The notes under the pieces are model-generated. The model worked only from the letters and a program-made list of their open reading frames with translations, ran no database searches and had not been told where the DNA came from. Of a stretch of 10,325 bases of DNA, positions 1-6,410 are shown one piece after another (position 1 is the stretch's first letter; each line of letters begins with the position of its first letter). The DNA comes from Caldilineaceae bacterium (GTDB lineage Bacteria > Chloroflexota > Anaerolineae > Caldilineales > Caldilineaceae), in assembly GCA_028819675.1 (NCBI GenBank), contig JAPPKT010000443.1, forward strand, positions 1 to 10,325. The letters run 5' to 3'. Both the position numbers and the translations under genes were made by a program.

Positions 1-55
<55 letters not shown>

Positions 56-102
56 ATATGTAGAGCGGCCAGAAGCGTCTTATTGCGGCTTTGGACAAGG
101 GT

Positions 103-109
103 AAAGGAG
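103..109 (+). promoter_or_regulatory. Ribosome binding site that sets the DUF1801 start
   Basis: AAAGGAG lies eight bases before GTG at 118. This favours the GTG start over the in-frame TTG at 91, which has no comparable site upstream and would put the purine-rich motif inside the coding region. Confidence 0.7.
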
Positions 110-117
110 TAGGCGGG

Positions 118-603
118 GTGGCCAGCAAGAGGTCTAAAGGAGCAGCAAAGGTTGCGGAGAAAGCAGCCGACGAAGGGGCCGGCGCGAAGCCGGTTCTTTT
201 GTCTGGGGGCAATCCGCAGATTGCAAAGGCGGACGGGGATGCGCCGGTGCAGGCGTACATTGCGGCGATGCCGGGATGGAAGAGCGAGCTGGGGCGGCGT
301 CTGGATGCGTTGATCGTGGAGAACGTGCCGAACGTACGCAAGGCGGTGCGGTGGAATTCGCCGTTTTACGGCATTGAGGGCATGGGATGGTTTCTGAGTT
401 ATCACGTTTTTACGCGTTACGTGAAGGTGACTTTTTTTTACGGGGCTTTGCTGGATCCTCTTCCACCGGGCGCGGGCAAGGACAAGGACGCGCGCTGGTA
501 TGACATTTACGAGGAGGAGTTTGACGAGGCGCAGACGGCGGAGTGGGTGCGCCAGGCTGCTGCGATCCCTGGGTGGGACGGCTTTGACACGCTGAAGAGT
601 TAG
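118..603 (+). CDS. DUF1801 domain protein (YdhG/frataxin-like fold)
   Basis: A 161-residue protein of the DUF1801 family. The family's fold resembles frataxin/CyaY, but no biochemical function is firmly established, so none is assigned here. The diagnostic part is residues 44-157: an N-terminal helix (VQAYIAAMPGWKSELGRRLDAL), the hallmark segment VRKAVRWNSPFYG (73-85), and strands FLSYHVFTRYVKVTFFYGA (92-110). It ends with a C-terminal helix and GWDGFDTLK. Residues 1-40 are a Lys/Ala-rich, probably disordered extension. The start is GTG at 118, chosen for its strong ribosome binding site; an in-frame TTG at 91 would add nine residues. The gene begins 62 bases after the tRNA and is followed by 229 non-coding bases, so it is probably transcribed alone. 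Family assignment is confident; function is unknown. Confidence 0.85.
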   Translation: MASKRSKGAAKVAEKAADEGAGAKPVLLSGGNPQIAKADGDAPVQAYIAAMPGWKSELGRRLDALIVENVPNVRKAVRWNSPFYGIEGMGWFLSYHVFTRYVKVTFFYGALLDPLPPGAGKDKDARWYDIYEEEFDEAQTAEWVRQAAAIPGWDGFDTLKS

Positions 604-832
604 ATGGTGGTTTTTGCGGTTGTGGTCTGCGCAGTGTTGGTTGGCAAAGGGTGCCTGTAATCCGGTAGGCGGGAGGTTTTCGGAGAGTCTGTGCGGGGTG
701 GGATGCTCGCCGTTTCTCTGTAGAATCTTCCAGCGTAAGTGTGCCGTGCAGTTCCCTTCGCGTTGACGGACTTTGCAGATTCGGATCGTTTTGCGGACGG
801 GGATGGACTAGCTGGATTTGGGGTGAGAGTTC

Positions 833-1312
833 GTGGAAGAGCACCGCAGGCACGAGTTGAGGGACCGGTTCAGGGAGTTGGCGGAATATCTGAACCGGAA
901 GTTACATGTCGGCCGGCTTGACGAGTGGGAAGAGCTGGACATGACCATACCCCAGATCAAGACACTGGTCCTCCTGGAAGAGGCGGGCCCATTGCGCATG
1001 GGCAACATTGCCAGTTACCTGGGGCGAGCGCTTTCGGCTACAACCACGGTTATGGACCGCCTGGTAGAGAAAGGGCTGGTGGACCGGGTATCCGATCCGA
1101 GAGACCGGCGGGTCGTGATCTGCAGATTGACGGAATCCGGGGAGCGGGAGATAGACCGGTTCTGGCAGATTGGGCAGGAGCGACTCGATGGGTTGGCGGA
1201 CCGTTTGGATGATGAGGAGTTGGCGACGGTGGTGAAGGCATTGGAGACGATCCGCCGGGCGGAAGATGAGGTTCAGAGAACGTATGCCTCGATGCAGTTG
1301 AATGTAGAGTAA
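833..1312 (+). CDS. MarR-family transcriptional regulator
   Basis: A 159-residue protein of normal MarR length. MarR proteins are dimeric winged-helix DNA-binding proteins that usually act as repressors released by a small ligand. Residues 5-35 form the N-terminal dimerisation helix. The winged helix spans about residues 38-105: helix MTIPQIKTLVLLEEAG, recognition region MGNIASYLGRALSATTTVMDRLVEKGLV (56-83), and the wing VSDPRDRRVVICRLTESG (86-103), which carries the conserved D-x-R-D-R-R...LT pattern. Residues 104-150 supply the C-terminal dimer helices. The start is GTG at 833, the first start codon after an in-frame TGA at 824; the upstream GGGTGAGAG is a modest ribosome binding site. The next genes on the same strand are two binding lipoproteins behind a promoter with an inverted repeat, so they are the natural candidate targets. 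The ligand cannot be read from the sequence. Confidence 0.92.
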   Translation: MEEHRRHELRDRFRELAEYLNRKLHVGRLDEWEELDMTIPQIKTLVLLEEAGPLRMGNIASYLGRALSATTTVMDRLVEKGLVDRVSDPRDRRVVICRLTESGEREIDRFWQIGQERLDGLADRLDDEELATVVKALETIRRAEDEVQRTYASMQLNVE

Positions 1313-1388
1313 GGTTCGCGAGCCGACTGCCCCCTTTGTGCAGGTATCTGCCTATTGAATCGACGGAAACGGAACCGTATCTTCTTTT

Positions 1389-1428
1389 GCCGGCTTGTCC
1401 GGCGAGTGGGCCGCCACAGCGGCCTTGT
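1389..1428 (+). terminator. Tandem hairpins, probable terminator of marR
   Basis: The first hairpin is GCCGG-CTTGT-CCGGC (1389-1403). Six bases later comes GGCCGC-CACA-GCGGCC (1409-1424), extended by a G-T pair and followed by TTGTT. The T-run is short and interrupted, so termination may be weak or partly factor-dependent. The position 77-112 bases behind the marR stop fits a 3' end separating it from the next promoter. Confidence 0.5.
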
Positions 1429-1505
1429 TGAACCCCCTTTTTCACCTGTCCGGCGCGGAATATTCTCTTGAGTGACCCGGTCGGATAGGCCTCAATCTCC
1501 TGATA

Positions 1506-1527
1506 TTGTTGCCAATCCGGGCAAAAA
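1506..1527. promoter_or_regulatory. Imperfect inverted repeat over the -35 box, candidate MarR operator
   Basis: TTGTTGCC and GGCAAAAA are separated by six bases and pair at seven of eight positions (mismatch G1508/A1525). The site covers the -35 hexamer and part of the spacer of the promoter of the binding-protein genes, a classic place for a repressor. The half-sites TTGCC/GGCAA resemble those I recall for the E. coli mar operator, but the spacer here is longer. The regulator gene ends about 190 bases upstream. Binding is inferred. Confidence 0.4.
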
Positions 1528-1538
1528 GTACCTATAAT
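1509..1538 (+). promoter_or_regulatory. Sigma-70-type promoter for the binding-lipoprotein pair
   Basis: TTGCCA (1509-1514, five of six consensus bases), an 18-base spacer, and a perfect TATAAT (1533-1538). Transcription should begin near 1545, which leaves an untranslated leader of about 228 nt before the ATG at 1773. It is the best consensus promoter seen in the window. Confidence 0.7.
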
Positions 1539-1756
1539 GGTCACATCAGGACGACGGACGCCCGCCGGGCGTTTGCGGTAACCCCTCTCGGAAAAACAAG
1601 TACCTGATTTTGCGGCGAAAGTTAAACCGTTTACGATCGCTGCAGATCGGGTGTGTGCGGCCGTGTTGCGGCTGGGTGGGGACAGGCTGCAGCCAGGGCG
1701 CAGTGCGCGATGACGGGCGTTGCGACGCTCCGCGAGGGAGCGGGGGTCAACCAGAC

Positions 1757-1763
1757 AAAGGAG
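1757..1763 (+). promoter_or_regulatory. Ribosome binding site that sets the first lipoprotein start
   Basis: AAAGGAG lies nine bases before ATG 1773. The reading frame is open back to 1653, but the residues upstream of 1773 do not form part of a signal peptide. This site fixes the start so that the lipoprotein signal begins at the N-terminus, as in the paralog downstream. Confidence 0.8.
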
Positions 1764-1772
1764 CAAGTAGCG

Positions 1773-3038
1773 ATGACGACGAAGCGCGGTTTCGGTTCCG
1801 GAGTTTTGCACTGGGTCGGCCTGCTGGCGGTGCTGATTCTGGCCGGTGCGTGTGTGCCGGTGGACTATGAGACGCCTGCGCTGGGCACGGTGGTGGTTGG
1901 CGGCGGGGAGGAGATCCAGATTCGTGCATTGGGGGCGTTGACGCGTGCGGGTGAACTGGGGGTGCCGAGCCAGCGGGGGGTAGGGCTGGCGGTCGCGGAC
2001 TATGGGCCGATCAAGGGGCATGGTGTGAGCATGGGCGCCGGCCTGGACTCGCTATGCAGCGCGGAGGGCGGTGCGGCGGCAGCGCGGACGGTGTTGGGCG
2101 ACCCGCGGGTGGTTGGCGTGATCGGGACATCGTGCTCGGTGGCGGCTGCGGCGGCGGCTCCTATTTTGAGCGAGGCCGGTTTGGTGATGGTGGCGCCGTC
2201 GACGACTTCGCCGTCGCTGACATCGGATCTGCGGGGCGGTGCGGGGTCGAACCATCATCCCGGGTATCATCGCGTCGCGAGCAACGATCTTTACCAGGCG
2301 GAGGCGGTGGCCGATTTTGTTTACAACGAGTTGGGCCTGCGCAGGATGGCGGCTGTTCATGACGGGGACCCGTATACGTCGGGCCTGACGGCGGCGTTCA
2401 AGGCGGCGTATGAGGAGTTGGGGGGCATGGTGGCGGTGGCGATGGTGAACAAGGGGGACACCGATATGCACCCTGTTCTGACTGAAATTGCCGCGGCCAG
2501 CCCCGAGGGCCTGTTTCTGCCGATATTTCCGGAGGAGGCGGGGCCGATATTGCGCCAGAGCAGCGAGGTAGAGGGGCTGGCGGGGTTGGTGCGCATTGGA
2601 GGCGGCGGCCTGCTGGTTTCAGAGTTTCTGGCGTTGCCGGAGTCGGAGGGCTTCTATTTTGCGGGTCCGACGTTGGATTTCGGCGCCAATGTAAACGGTG
2701 TGACGGGGCGGAGCGGCGACGAGCTGAACGCGGCGTACCAGCAGCGGTACGGTGAACATTCGACGTCGGCTTACCTTGCGCATGCGTACGACGCGACGAC
2801 GATGCTGCTGCGTGCGATCGAGGAGGTGGCGGTTGTGGTGGGCGATGCGCTGTATATCGACCGGGCCAAATTGAGGGAGGCGCTGGGCGGTACGGGCGGT
2901 TTCAGCGGCATTATCGGCACGATCTCTTGTGACGAGTTCGGTGACTGCGGCACGGGCCGCGTTCAGATATCGCAGCACACGGATTCGACGATGACCGACG
3001 TTGAAGGTCTGCCGGTTGTCTACCGGTACGCGCCGTGA
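1773..3038 (+). CDS. Branched-chain-amino-acid-type ABC transporter substrate-binding lipoprotein (first paralog)
   Basis: A 421-residue periplasmic-binding-protein type I protein of the LivJ/LivK class (Peripla_BP_6). These capture amino acids or similar small solutes outside the membrane and pass them to an ABC permease. Residues 1-26 are a lipoprotein signal (charged start, hydrophobic VGLLAVLILAGA) with the lipid-modified cysteine at C27. The mature protein begins with GTVVVGGGEEIQI, the first strand of the fold. The ligand-site segments GVIGTSCS (115-122) and TTSPSLTSDLRG (144-155) match the positions that hold the amino-acid backbone in LivJ-like proteins. VHDGDPYTSGL (195-205) begins the second lobe. 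C386 and C392 in ISCDEFGDCGTG could form a disulfide. It is 43 bases from the second paralog, and the two are co-transcribed. No permease or ATPase gene is present here. The ligand is unknown. Confidence 0.9.
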   Translation: MTTKRGFGSGVLHWVGLLAVLILAGACVPVDYETPALGTVVVGGGEEIQIRALGALTRAGELGVPSQRGVGLAVADYGPIKGHGVSMGAGLDSLCSAEGGAAAARTVLGDPRVVGVIGTSCSVAAAAAAPILSEAGLVMVAPSTTSPSLTSDLRGGAGSNHHPGYHRVASNDLYQAEAVADFVYNELGLRRMAAVHDGDPYTSGLTAAFKAAYEELGGMVAVAMVNKGDTDMHPVLTEIAAASPEGLFLPIFPEEAGPILRQSSEVEGLAGLVRIGGGGLLVSEFLALPESEGFYFAGPTLDFGANVNGVTGRSGDELNAAYQQRYGEHSTSAYLAHAYDATTMLLRAIEEVAVVVGDALYIDRAKLREALGGTGGFSGIIGTISCDEFGDCGTGRVQISQHTDSTMTDVEGLPVVYRYAP

Positions 3039-3081
3039 GCGCGGCACTGATTGAAAATTTTTCGAACCAAGGAGTGAATAT

Positions 3082-4359
3082 ATGTTGAAGACAGACCGGC
3101 CCGGCAGCGGGCTGTTGCGCTGGCCGATTTTGGTGCTTGCGCTGCTTGTGAGCGGCGCGTGCATTCCTGAGAATATGGTGGGGAGCCCGCTGGGGACGGT
3201 AGTGGTGGGCCCCGGCGAGGATATTCAGATCCGGACTGCATTTGTGCTTTCGAGCATCGGCGAGCTGGGATCTTCGACGCAGCGTGCGGTTGCGATGGCG
3301 CTGGAGGACTACGGGCCGATCAAGGGGCACGAGGTGACGATGGGTGCGGGTCTGGACTCGCTGTGCACGCCGGAGGGCGGCGCGGCGGCGGCGCAGACGG
3401 TGGTGGGAGACGGGCGTGTGGTGGGCGTGATCGGCACTTCGTGCTCGGCGGCGGCGGTGAAGGCGTCGCCGATACTGAGCGAGGCCGGGTTGGTGTTGAT
3501 TTCGCCGACGAATACGGCGCCGTCGCTGACATCGGACCTGCGGGGCAATGCGGGCGCCGACCACTATGCGGGCTATTACCGCACGGCCAATAACGACCTT
3601 TACGAGGCGGAGGCGGTAGCGGCGTTCGCGCACCACGACCTCGGCCTGCACGAGATGGCGGTAATTCATGACGGCGATCCCTACACTTCGGGCCTGGCTA
3701 ATGCGTTTGCGGCAGTGTTCGAGCAGGGGGGCGGCAGGGTTACGATTGCGACGGTCAGCAAGGGGCAGACGGATATGATGGCTGTGCTGACCGAGATTGC
3801 CGCGGCAAACCCGGAAGGTCTGTTTCTGCCGTTATTTCCGGACGAGGCCGGCGAGATCGTGCGGCAGATGGGTCAGGTGGCGGGATTGGAGGATGTGGTT
3901 GTAATCGGCGGCGCGGCGTTGGTGGATTTCGAGTTTCTGGCGATACCGGAATCGGAGGGCATGTATGTGGCCAGCCCGGAACTGAATTTCGAAACGAGCG
4001 TAAACGAGGCAACCGGAAAGAACGGAGGCGACGTCGCGGCGGCGTATAAGGAGAAGTACAATGCGCCGCCTGGCTCGGTGTACATGGCACACGCGTATGA
4101 CGCGGCGACGCTGCTGCTGCGGGCGATTGAGGAGGTTGCGGTTGTGCAGGGGGATGCACTTTATATCGACCGGGCGCGGTTGCGGGAGGCGTTGACGGGC
4201 ACGGCGGATTTCAGCGGCATCGTTGGCGAGCTTTCTTGTGATGAGTTCGGCGACTGCGGGACAGGCGTTCTTCACATCGTACATCACACCGATTCCACGA
4301 TCACGGATGTAGAGAGCCTGGAGATTGTGTACAGTCACCTGCCGGGGGAGGACAATTAG
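3082..4359 (+). CDS. Branched-chain-amino-acid-type ABC transporter substrate-binding lipoprotein (second paralog)
   Basis: A 425-residue tandem paralog of the preceding gene, roughly 60 percent identical by eye over the whole mature length. The start ATG has AAGGAG seven bases upstream. The signal is LLRWPILVLALLVSGA, with the lipidated cysteine at C27. Shared blocks are GTVVVGPGEDIQI, DYGPIKGHEVTMGAGLDSLC, GVIGTSCSAAA, APSLTSDLRG, HDGDPYTSGL, PEGLFLPLFPDEAG, HAYDAATLLLRAIEEVAV, GDALYIDRARLREAL and SCDEFGDCGTG. Differences cluster around the putative ligand pocket: SVAAAAAAPILSE against SAAAVKASPILSE, and APSTTSPS against SPTNTAPS. The two proteins may therefore bind different solutes. No separate promoter is seen in the 43-base gap, so expression probably depends on the upstream promoter. 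The transport partners are elsewhere in the genome, or the protein acts as a sensor. Confidence 0.9.
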   Translation: MLKTDRPGSGLLRWPILVLALLVSGACIPENMVGSPLGTVVVGPGEDIQIRTAFVLSSIGELGSSTQRAVAMALEDYGPIKGHEVTMGAGLDSLCTPEGGAAAAQTVVGDGRVVGVIGTSCSAAAVKASPILSEAGLVLISPTNTAPSLTSDLRGNAGADHYAGYYRTANNDLYEAEAVAAFAHHDLGLHEMAVIHDGDPYTSGLANAFAAVFEQGGGRVTIATVSKGQTDMMAVLTEIAAANPEGLFLPLFPDEAGEIVRQMGQVAGLEDVVVIGGAALVDFEFLAIPESEGMYVASPELNFETSVNEATGKNGGDVAAAYKEKYNAPPGSVYMAHAYDAATLLLRAIEEVAVVQGDALYIDRARLREALTGTADFSGIVGELSCDEFGDCGTGVLHIVHHTDSTITDVESLEIVYSHLPGEDN

Positions 4360-4409
4360 AGGTCAGTGAAGATTATAAGCCGGTGAAAGCAGGGCGGGTC
4401 AGGTGCAGG

Positions 4410-4437
4410 TTGATGGTGAGAATGGGGCTGATATAGT
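4410..4437 (+). promoter_or_regulatory. Possible promoter of the RNase HI gene
   Basis: TTGATG (4410-4415), a 16-base spacer, and TATAGT (4432-4437). Transcription would start only about nine bases before the ATG, giving a very short leader in which GGTGGA (4439-4444) is the only Shine-Dalgarno-like motif. The gene could therefore be nearly leaderless on this transcript. Confidence 0.35.
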
Positions 4438-4452
4438 GGGTGGACGGCATAT

Positions 4453-4962
4453 ATGAAAGAGGTGACGCTTTATACGGACGGCGCGTGCAGCGGGAATCCG
4501 GGTCCTGGGGGATTTGGGGTTGTGCTGCTATTCGGTGGGCACAGGAAGGAGTTGTGGGGCGGGTATCGGAGGACGACGAATAACCGGATGGAGCTGCTGG
4601 CGGTGATCAAGGGGCTGGAGGCTTTGAAGGAGCGGTGCAGGGTCACTCTGTACAGCGATTCGAAGTATGTGCTGGACGGGCTGACGAAGGGCTGGGCAGG
4701 CAGGTGGCGGGCGAACGGCTGGCGGCGCAACAGGAAGGGCGAGCTTGCGGTCAATCCGGACCTGTGGACACGGCTGCTGGACCTGTGTGGCGGGCACGAG
4801 ATGCGCTACCAGTGGGTGAAGGGTCATGCGGGCGATGTGGAGAACGAGAGGTGTGACGAGCTTTCGAACCAGGCGCTGGCGCGCCCAAATCTGGGCGTCG
4901 ATGAACAGTATGAAGGCGGGGAGCGGGGGCCGGGCCGTTCGCTTTTCGACGCGGGGTCGTAG
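4453..4962 (+). CDS. rnhA: Ribonuclease HI
   Basis: A 169-residue RNase HI, which cuts the RNA strand of RNA-DNA hybrids in a metal-dependent reaction, for example at R-loops and lagging-strand primers. The whole catalytic set is present: D9 in [15 protein letters not shown]47 in TNNRMEL, D69 in LYSDSKYV, H125 in WVKGHAG, and D135 in NERCDELS. The basic handle region is [18 protein letters not shown] (81-98), as in the E. coli enzyme. The last ~20 residues ([22 protein letters not shown]) are an extra, probably flexible tail compared with the ~155-residue E. coli protein. The gene stands alone, 93 bases after the binding-protein pair and 136 bases before the phosphotransferase. Confidence 0.96.
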   Translation: MKEVTLYTDGACSGNPGPGGFGVVLLFGGHRKELWGGYRRTTNNRMELLAVIKGLEALKERCRVTLYSDSKYVLDGLTKGWAGRWRANGWRRNRKGELAVNPDLWTRLLDLCGGHEMRYQWVKGHAGDVENERCDELSNQALARPNLGVDEQYEGGERGPGRSLFDAGS

Positions 4963-4979
4963 GTGCGGCGGGACCGGTC

Positions 4980-4998
4980 CAGTGCGAACGTTGCACTG
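4980..4998. repeat. Inverted repeat behind rnhA
   Basis: CAGTGC (4980-4985) and GCACTG (4993-4998) flank GAACGTT, which contains the palindrome AACGTT. It lies 17 bases behind the rnhA stop and has no T-run. It could be an operator or a factor-dependent 3' end hairpin. Confidence 0.45.
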
Positions 4999-5042
4999 CG
5001 CTGACTGAATAGGAAATCTGGAAACCTCATAGATAACCGGAC

Positions 5043-5070
5043 GCGCCGGCCATACGCGTATGGCCGGCGC
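5043..5070. repeat. Perfect 28-bp palindrome
   Basis: The half-site GCGCCGGCCATACG (5043-5056) is followed at once by its exact reverse complement (5057-5070), with no spacer. No T-run follows on the + strand, so a standard intrinsic terminator is not indicated. As RNA it would fold to a long GC-rich hairpin; as DNA it is a symmetric protein-binding site candidate. It lies 28 bases before the phosphotransferase start. Confidence 0.8.
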
Positions 5071-5071
5071 T

Positions 5072-5096
5072 CGCTGAAATCAAAGGCGAATCAGCG
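5072..5096 (+). promoter_or_regulatory. Hairpin holding the ribosome binding site of the phosphotransferase gene
   Basis: CGCTGA (5072-5077) pairs with TCAGCG (5091-5096). The 13-base loop contains AAAGGCGA, the only Shine-Dalgarno-like motif before the ATG at 5099. The stem ends two bases before the start codon, so folding could modulate translation. The pairing is seen in the sequence; the regulatory role is inferred. Confidence 0.4.
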
Positions 5097-5098
5097 TT

Positions 5099-6298
5099 AT
5101 GACCAGACCGCCAATTCCCAGAGGGCCGGAGGAAGTTACCGCCCAGTGGATGCAACAGGCACTGACTGCTGGCGGCGCTTCAGGGCTTCCTCCTGTCAGA
5201 GAGATTGCTTGGGAGGAGATTGGCAGCGGCGTCGGTTTCCTGGGCACGATTCTGCGCTGCCAGCTCCGGTATGGCGATCCGAAGGCAGCGACTGAGCCGA
5301 CTTGCTGCGCTCCGAGAACCGTCATCGTGAAGTTGCCCAGTCCGCTTGCCAAGAACCGGCGTCTGGGCAGACGTCTGGGGTTACACAGACGGGGATACGA
5401 CTTCTACAGGCTGATCGCGCCTCAGGCGCCGGTACGGTCGCCGGCTTTACTTTATGGTGATTATGAAGCCGGCAGCGATCGCTTTGTGCTGGTGCTGGAA
5501 GATTTCGGAGATTGGCAAACGGTGAGCCATTTCGACGGCGCCAGCGCGGAGCAGACTCGACGCGCGATCCGCGCGATCGCCAGGCTGCACGGTACCTACT
5601 GGAACAAAACCGATCAGCCGCCACTGAACGCGTTTACCGATTCCTTTTCGTCCAGACGCAGAATACTGATTCAGCTGGTCTATCTTGCGAACCTTGTGCC
5701 CACGCTGGAAAGGTTTGGAAGCTTTTTCTCGGAAGATATGCGCCGTCTGGCCGAGACCTACGCTTCTCGCATCGACAGCCAGATCGTTCGTGTCGCGGCC
5801 GGACCGAAGACGCTCAGCCACGGCGACTTCCGGTTGGACAATATCTTCTTTGCGGCCGACGGCGGGGACGAAATCGCGATCATTGACTGGCAGGTGAGCG
5901 GATTGAGGAGCCCCCTGTTCGATGTGGCCTATTTTCTGGTGGGGAGCGTTACGACGGAGGTGCGCCGCCAGATCGAGCACGAGGTGCTGGAAGAGTACAC
6001 CGCAATCATCGGTGAGATGGGGGTGGAGGGGTTCACGTTCGAGGCGTGCTGGCGGCTGTACCGCGAGCACTCGCTTGCCAACCTTTTGGTTGTGGTCCTG
6101 GCCTGCGGCGGTCTGACCCTGGAAGACGAGGCGCGCCGGCGGGTGGTGGAGGTGGGGCTGCAGCGTGTGCTGACGGCGGTTGAGGATTTGGATGGCGGTG
6201 AGTGTGTGCCGGGGCCGGTGCCGTTGTTCAGTCGCGGGGGCGCGTTGGCGGCTTTTTCGCGGGGTGCGTATGGTGTGGTGAAGGCGTTGCGGGGGTAG
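5099..6298 (+). CDS. APH/EcKL-type small-molecule phosphotransferase
   Basis: A 399-residue kinase-like protein of the aminoglycoside phosphotransferase / ecdysteroid-kinase-like superfamily, which transfers phosphate from ATP to small hydroxylated molecules. The N-lobe has a Gly-rich turn IGSGVGFLGT (41-50), the strand VIVKLPS with probable ATP lysine K78, and the hinge VLVLEDFGD (130-138). The C-lobe has the catalytic loop LSHGDFRLDNIFF (239-251, Brenner motif with catalytic D243 and N248) and the metal-binding IIDWQ (261-265, D263). The alpha-C segment reads RGYDFYRL (98-105), where relatives usually have Glu three residues before Phe; here that residue is G99. The start is ATG 5099; its ribosome binding site is weak and lies in a hairpin loop. 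The substrate cannot be predicted, and a role in drug resistance should not be assumed. Confidence 0.85.
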   Translation: MTRPPIPRGPEEVTAQWMQQALTAGGASGLPPVREIAWEEIGSGVGFLGTILRCQLRYGDPKAATEPTCCAPRTVIVKLPSPLAKNRRLGRRLGLHRRGYDFYRLIAPQAPVRSPALLYGDYEAGSDRFVLVLEDFGDWQTVSHFDGASAEQTRRAIRAIARLHGTYWNKTDQPPLNAFTDSFSSRRRILIQLVYLANLVPTLERFGSFFSEDMRRLAETYASRIDSQIVRVAAGPKTLSHGDFRLDNIFFAADGGDEIAIIDWQVSGLRSPLFDVAYFLVGSVTTEVRRQIEHEVLEEYTAIIGEMGVEGFTFEACWRLYREHSLANLLVVVLACGGLTLEDEARRRVVEVGLQRVLTAVEDLDGGECVPGPVPLFSRGGALAAFSRGAYGVVKALRG

Positions 6299-6319
6299 GG
6301 GGCGACAGAGGTCGATGTC

Positions 6320-6349
6320 GGAAGGGGCATGGGATGCCCGCTGACTTCC
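6320..6349 (+). terminator. Hairpin behind the phosphotransferase gene
   Basis: GGAAG plus GGGCAT (6320-6330) pairs with ATGCCC (6334-6339) and CTTCC (6345-6349) around a GGG loop, with a five-base bulge on one side. It begins 22 bases after the stop codon. No T-run follows, so efficient intrinsic termination is uncertain. Confidence 0.4.
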
Positions 6350-6368
6350 CGTCGATCTTGACGAACCA

Positions 6369-6377
6369 TGTTACACT
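6369..6377 (+). promoter_or_regulatory. Weak extended -10 promoter candidate before the DUF2442 gene
   Basis: TGTTACACT resembles an extended -10 element (TG, one base, TACACT). No good -35 box lies at the right distance; TTGACG at 6358-6363 is too close. Transcription from here would give a leader of about 27 nt. Confidence 0.25.
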
Positions 6378-6410
6378 TGTTCTGCCAAGATCAGAGGAGT
6401 AGATCGTAAC

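Larger units (their letters stand above)
1313..1772 (+). other. Gene-free stretch: hairpins, promoter and long leader
   Basis: No convincing gene lies in these 460 bases. In order they hold two adjacent hairpins behind marR (1389-1424), an inverted repeat at 1506-1527, a strong sigma-70-type promoter (1509-1538), and a leader of about 228 nt to the lipoprotein start. Within the leader are a compact hairpin ACGCCC/GGGCGT (1558-1572), the palindrome GGCTGCAGCC (1685-1694), and the hairpin CGCTCC/GGAGCG (1726-1742), which lies 14 bases before the ribosome binding site. The octamer AAGTACCT occurs at 1526-1533 and again at 1598-1605. I matched no known riboswitch class to the leader. Confidence 0.6.

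Noticed and set aside
604..832. A promoter and operator for marR itself
   Set aside because: TTGACG (763-768) and TAGAAT (721-726) occur, but neither has a partner box at a normal distance; only a small GGCA/TGCC repeat (643-655) is present.
1050..2021. A minus-strand open frame of 323 codons across marR, the leader and the first lipoprotein gene
   Set aside because: It overlaps two well-supported genes and a promoter; its translation is Pro/Arg/His-rich and unlike any family.
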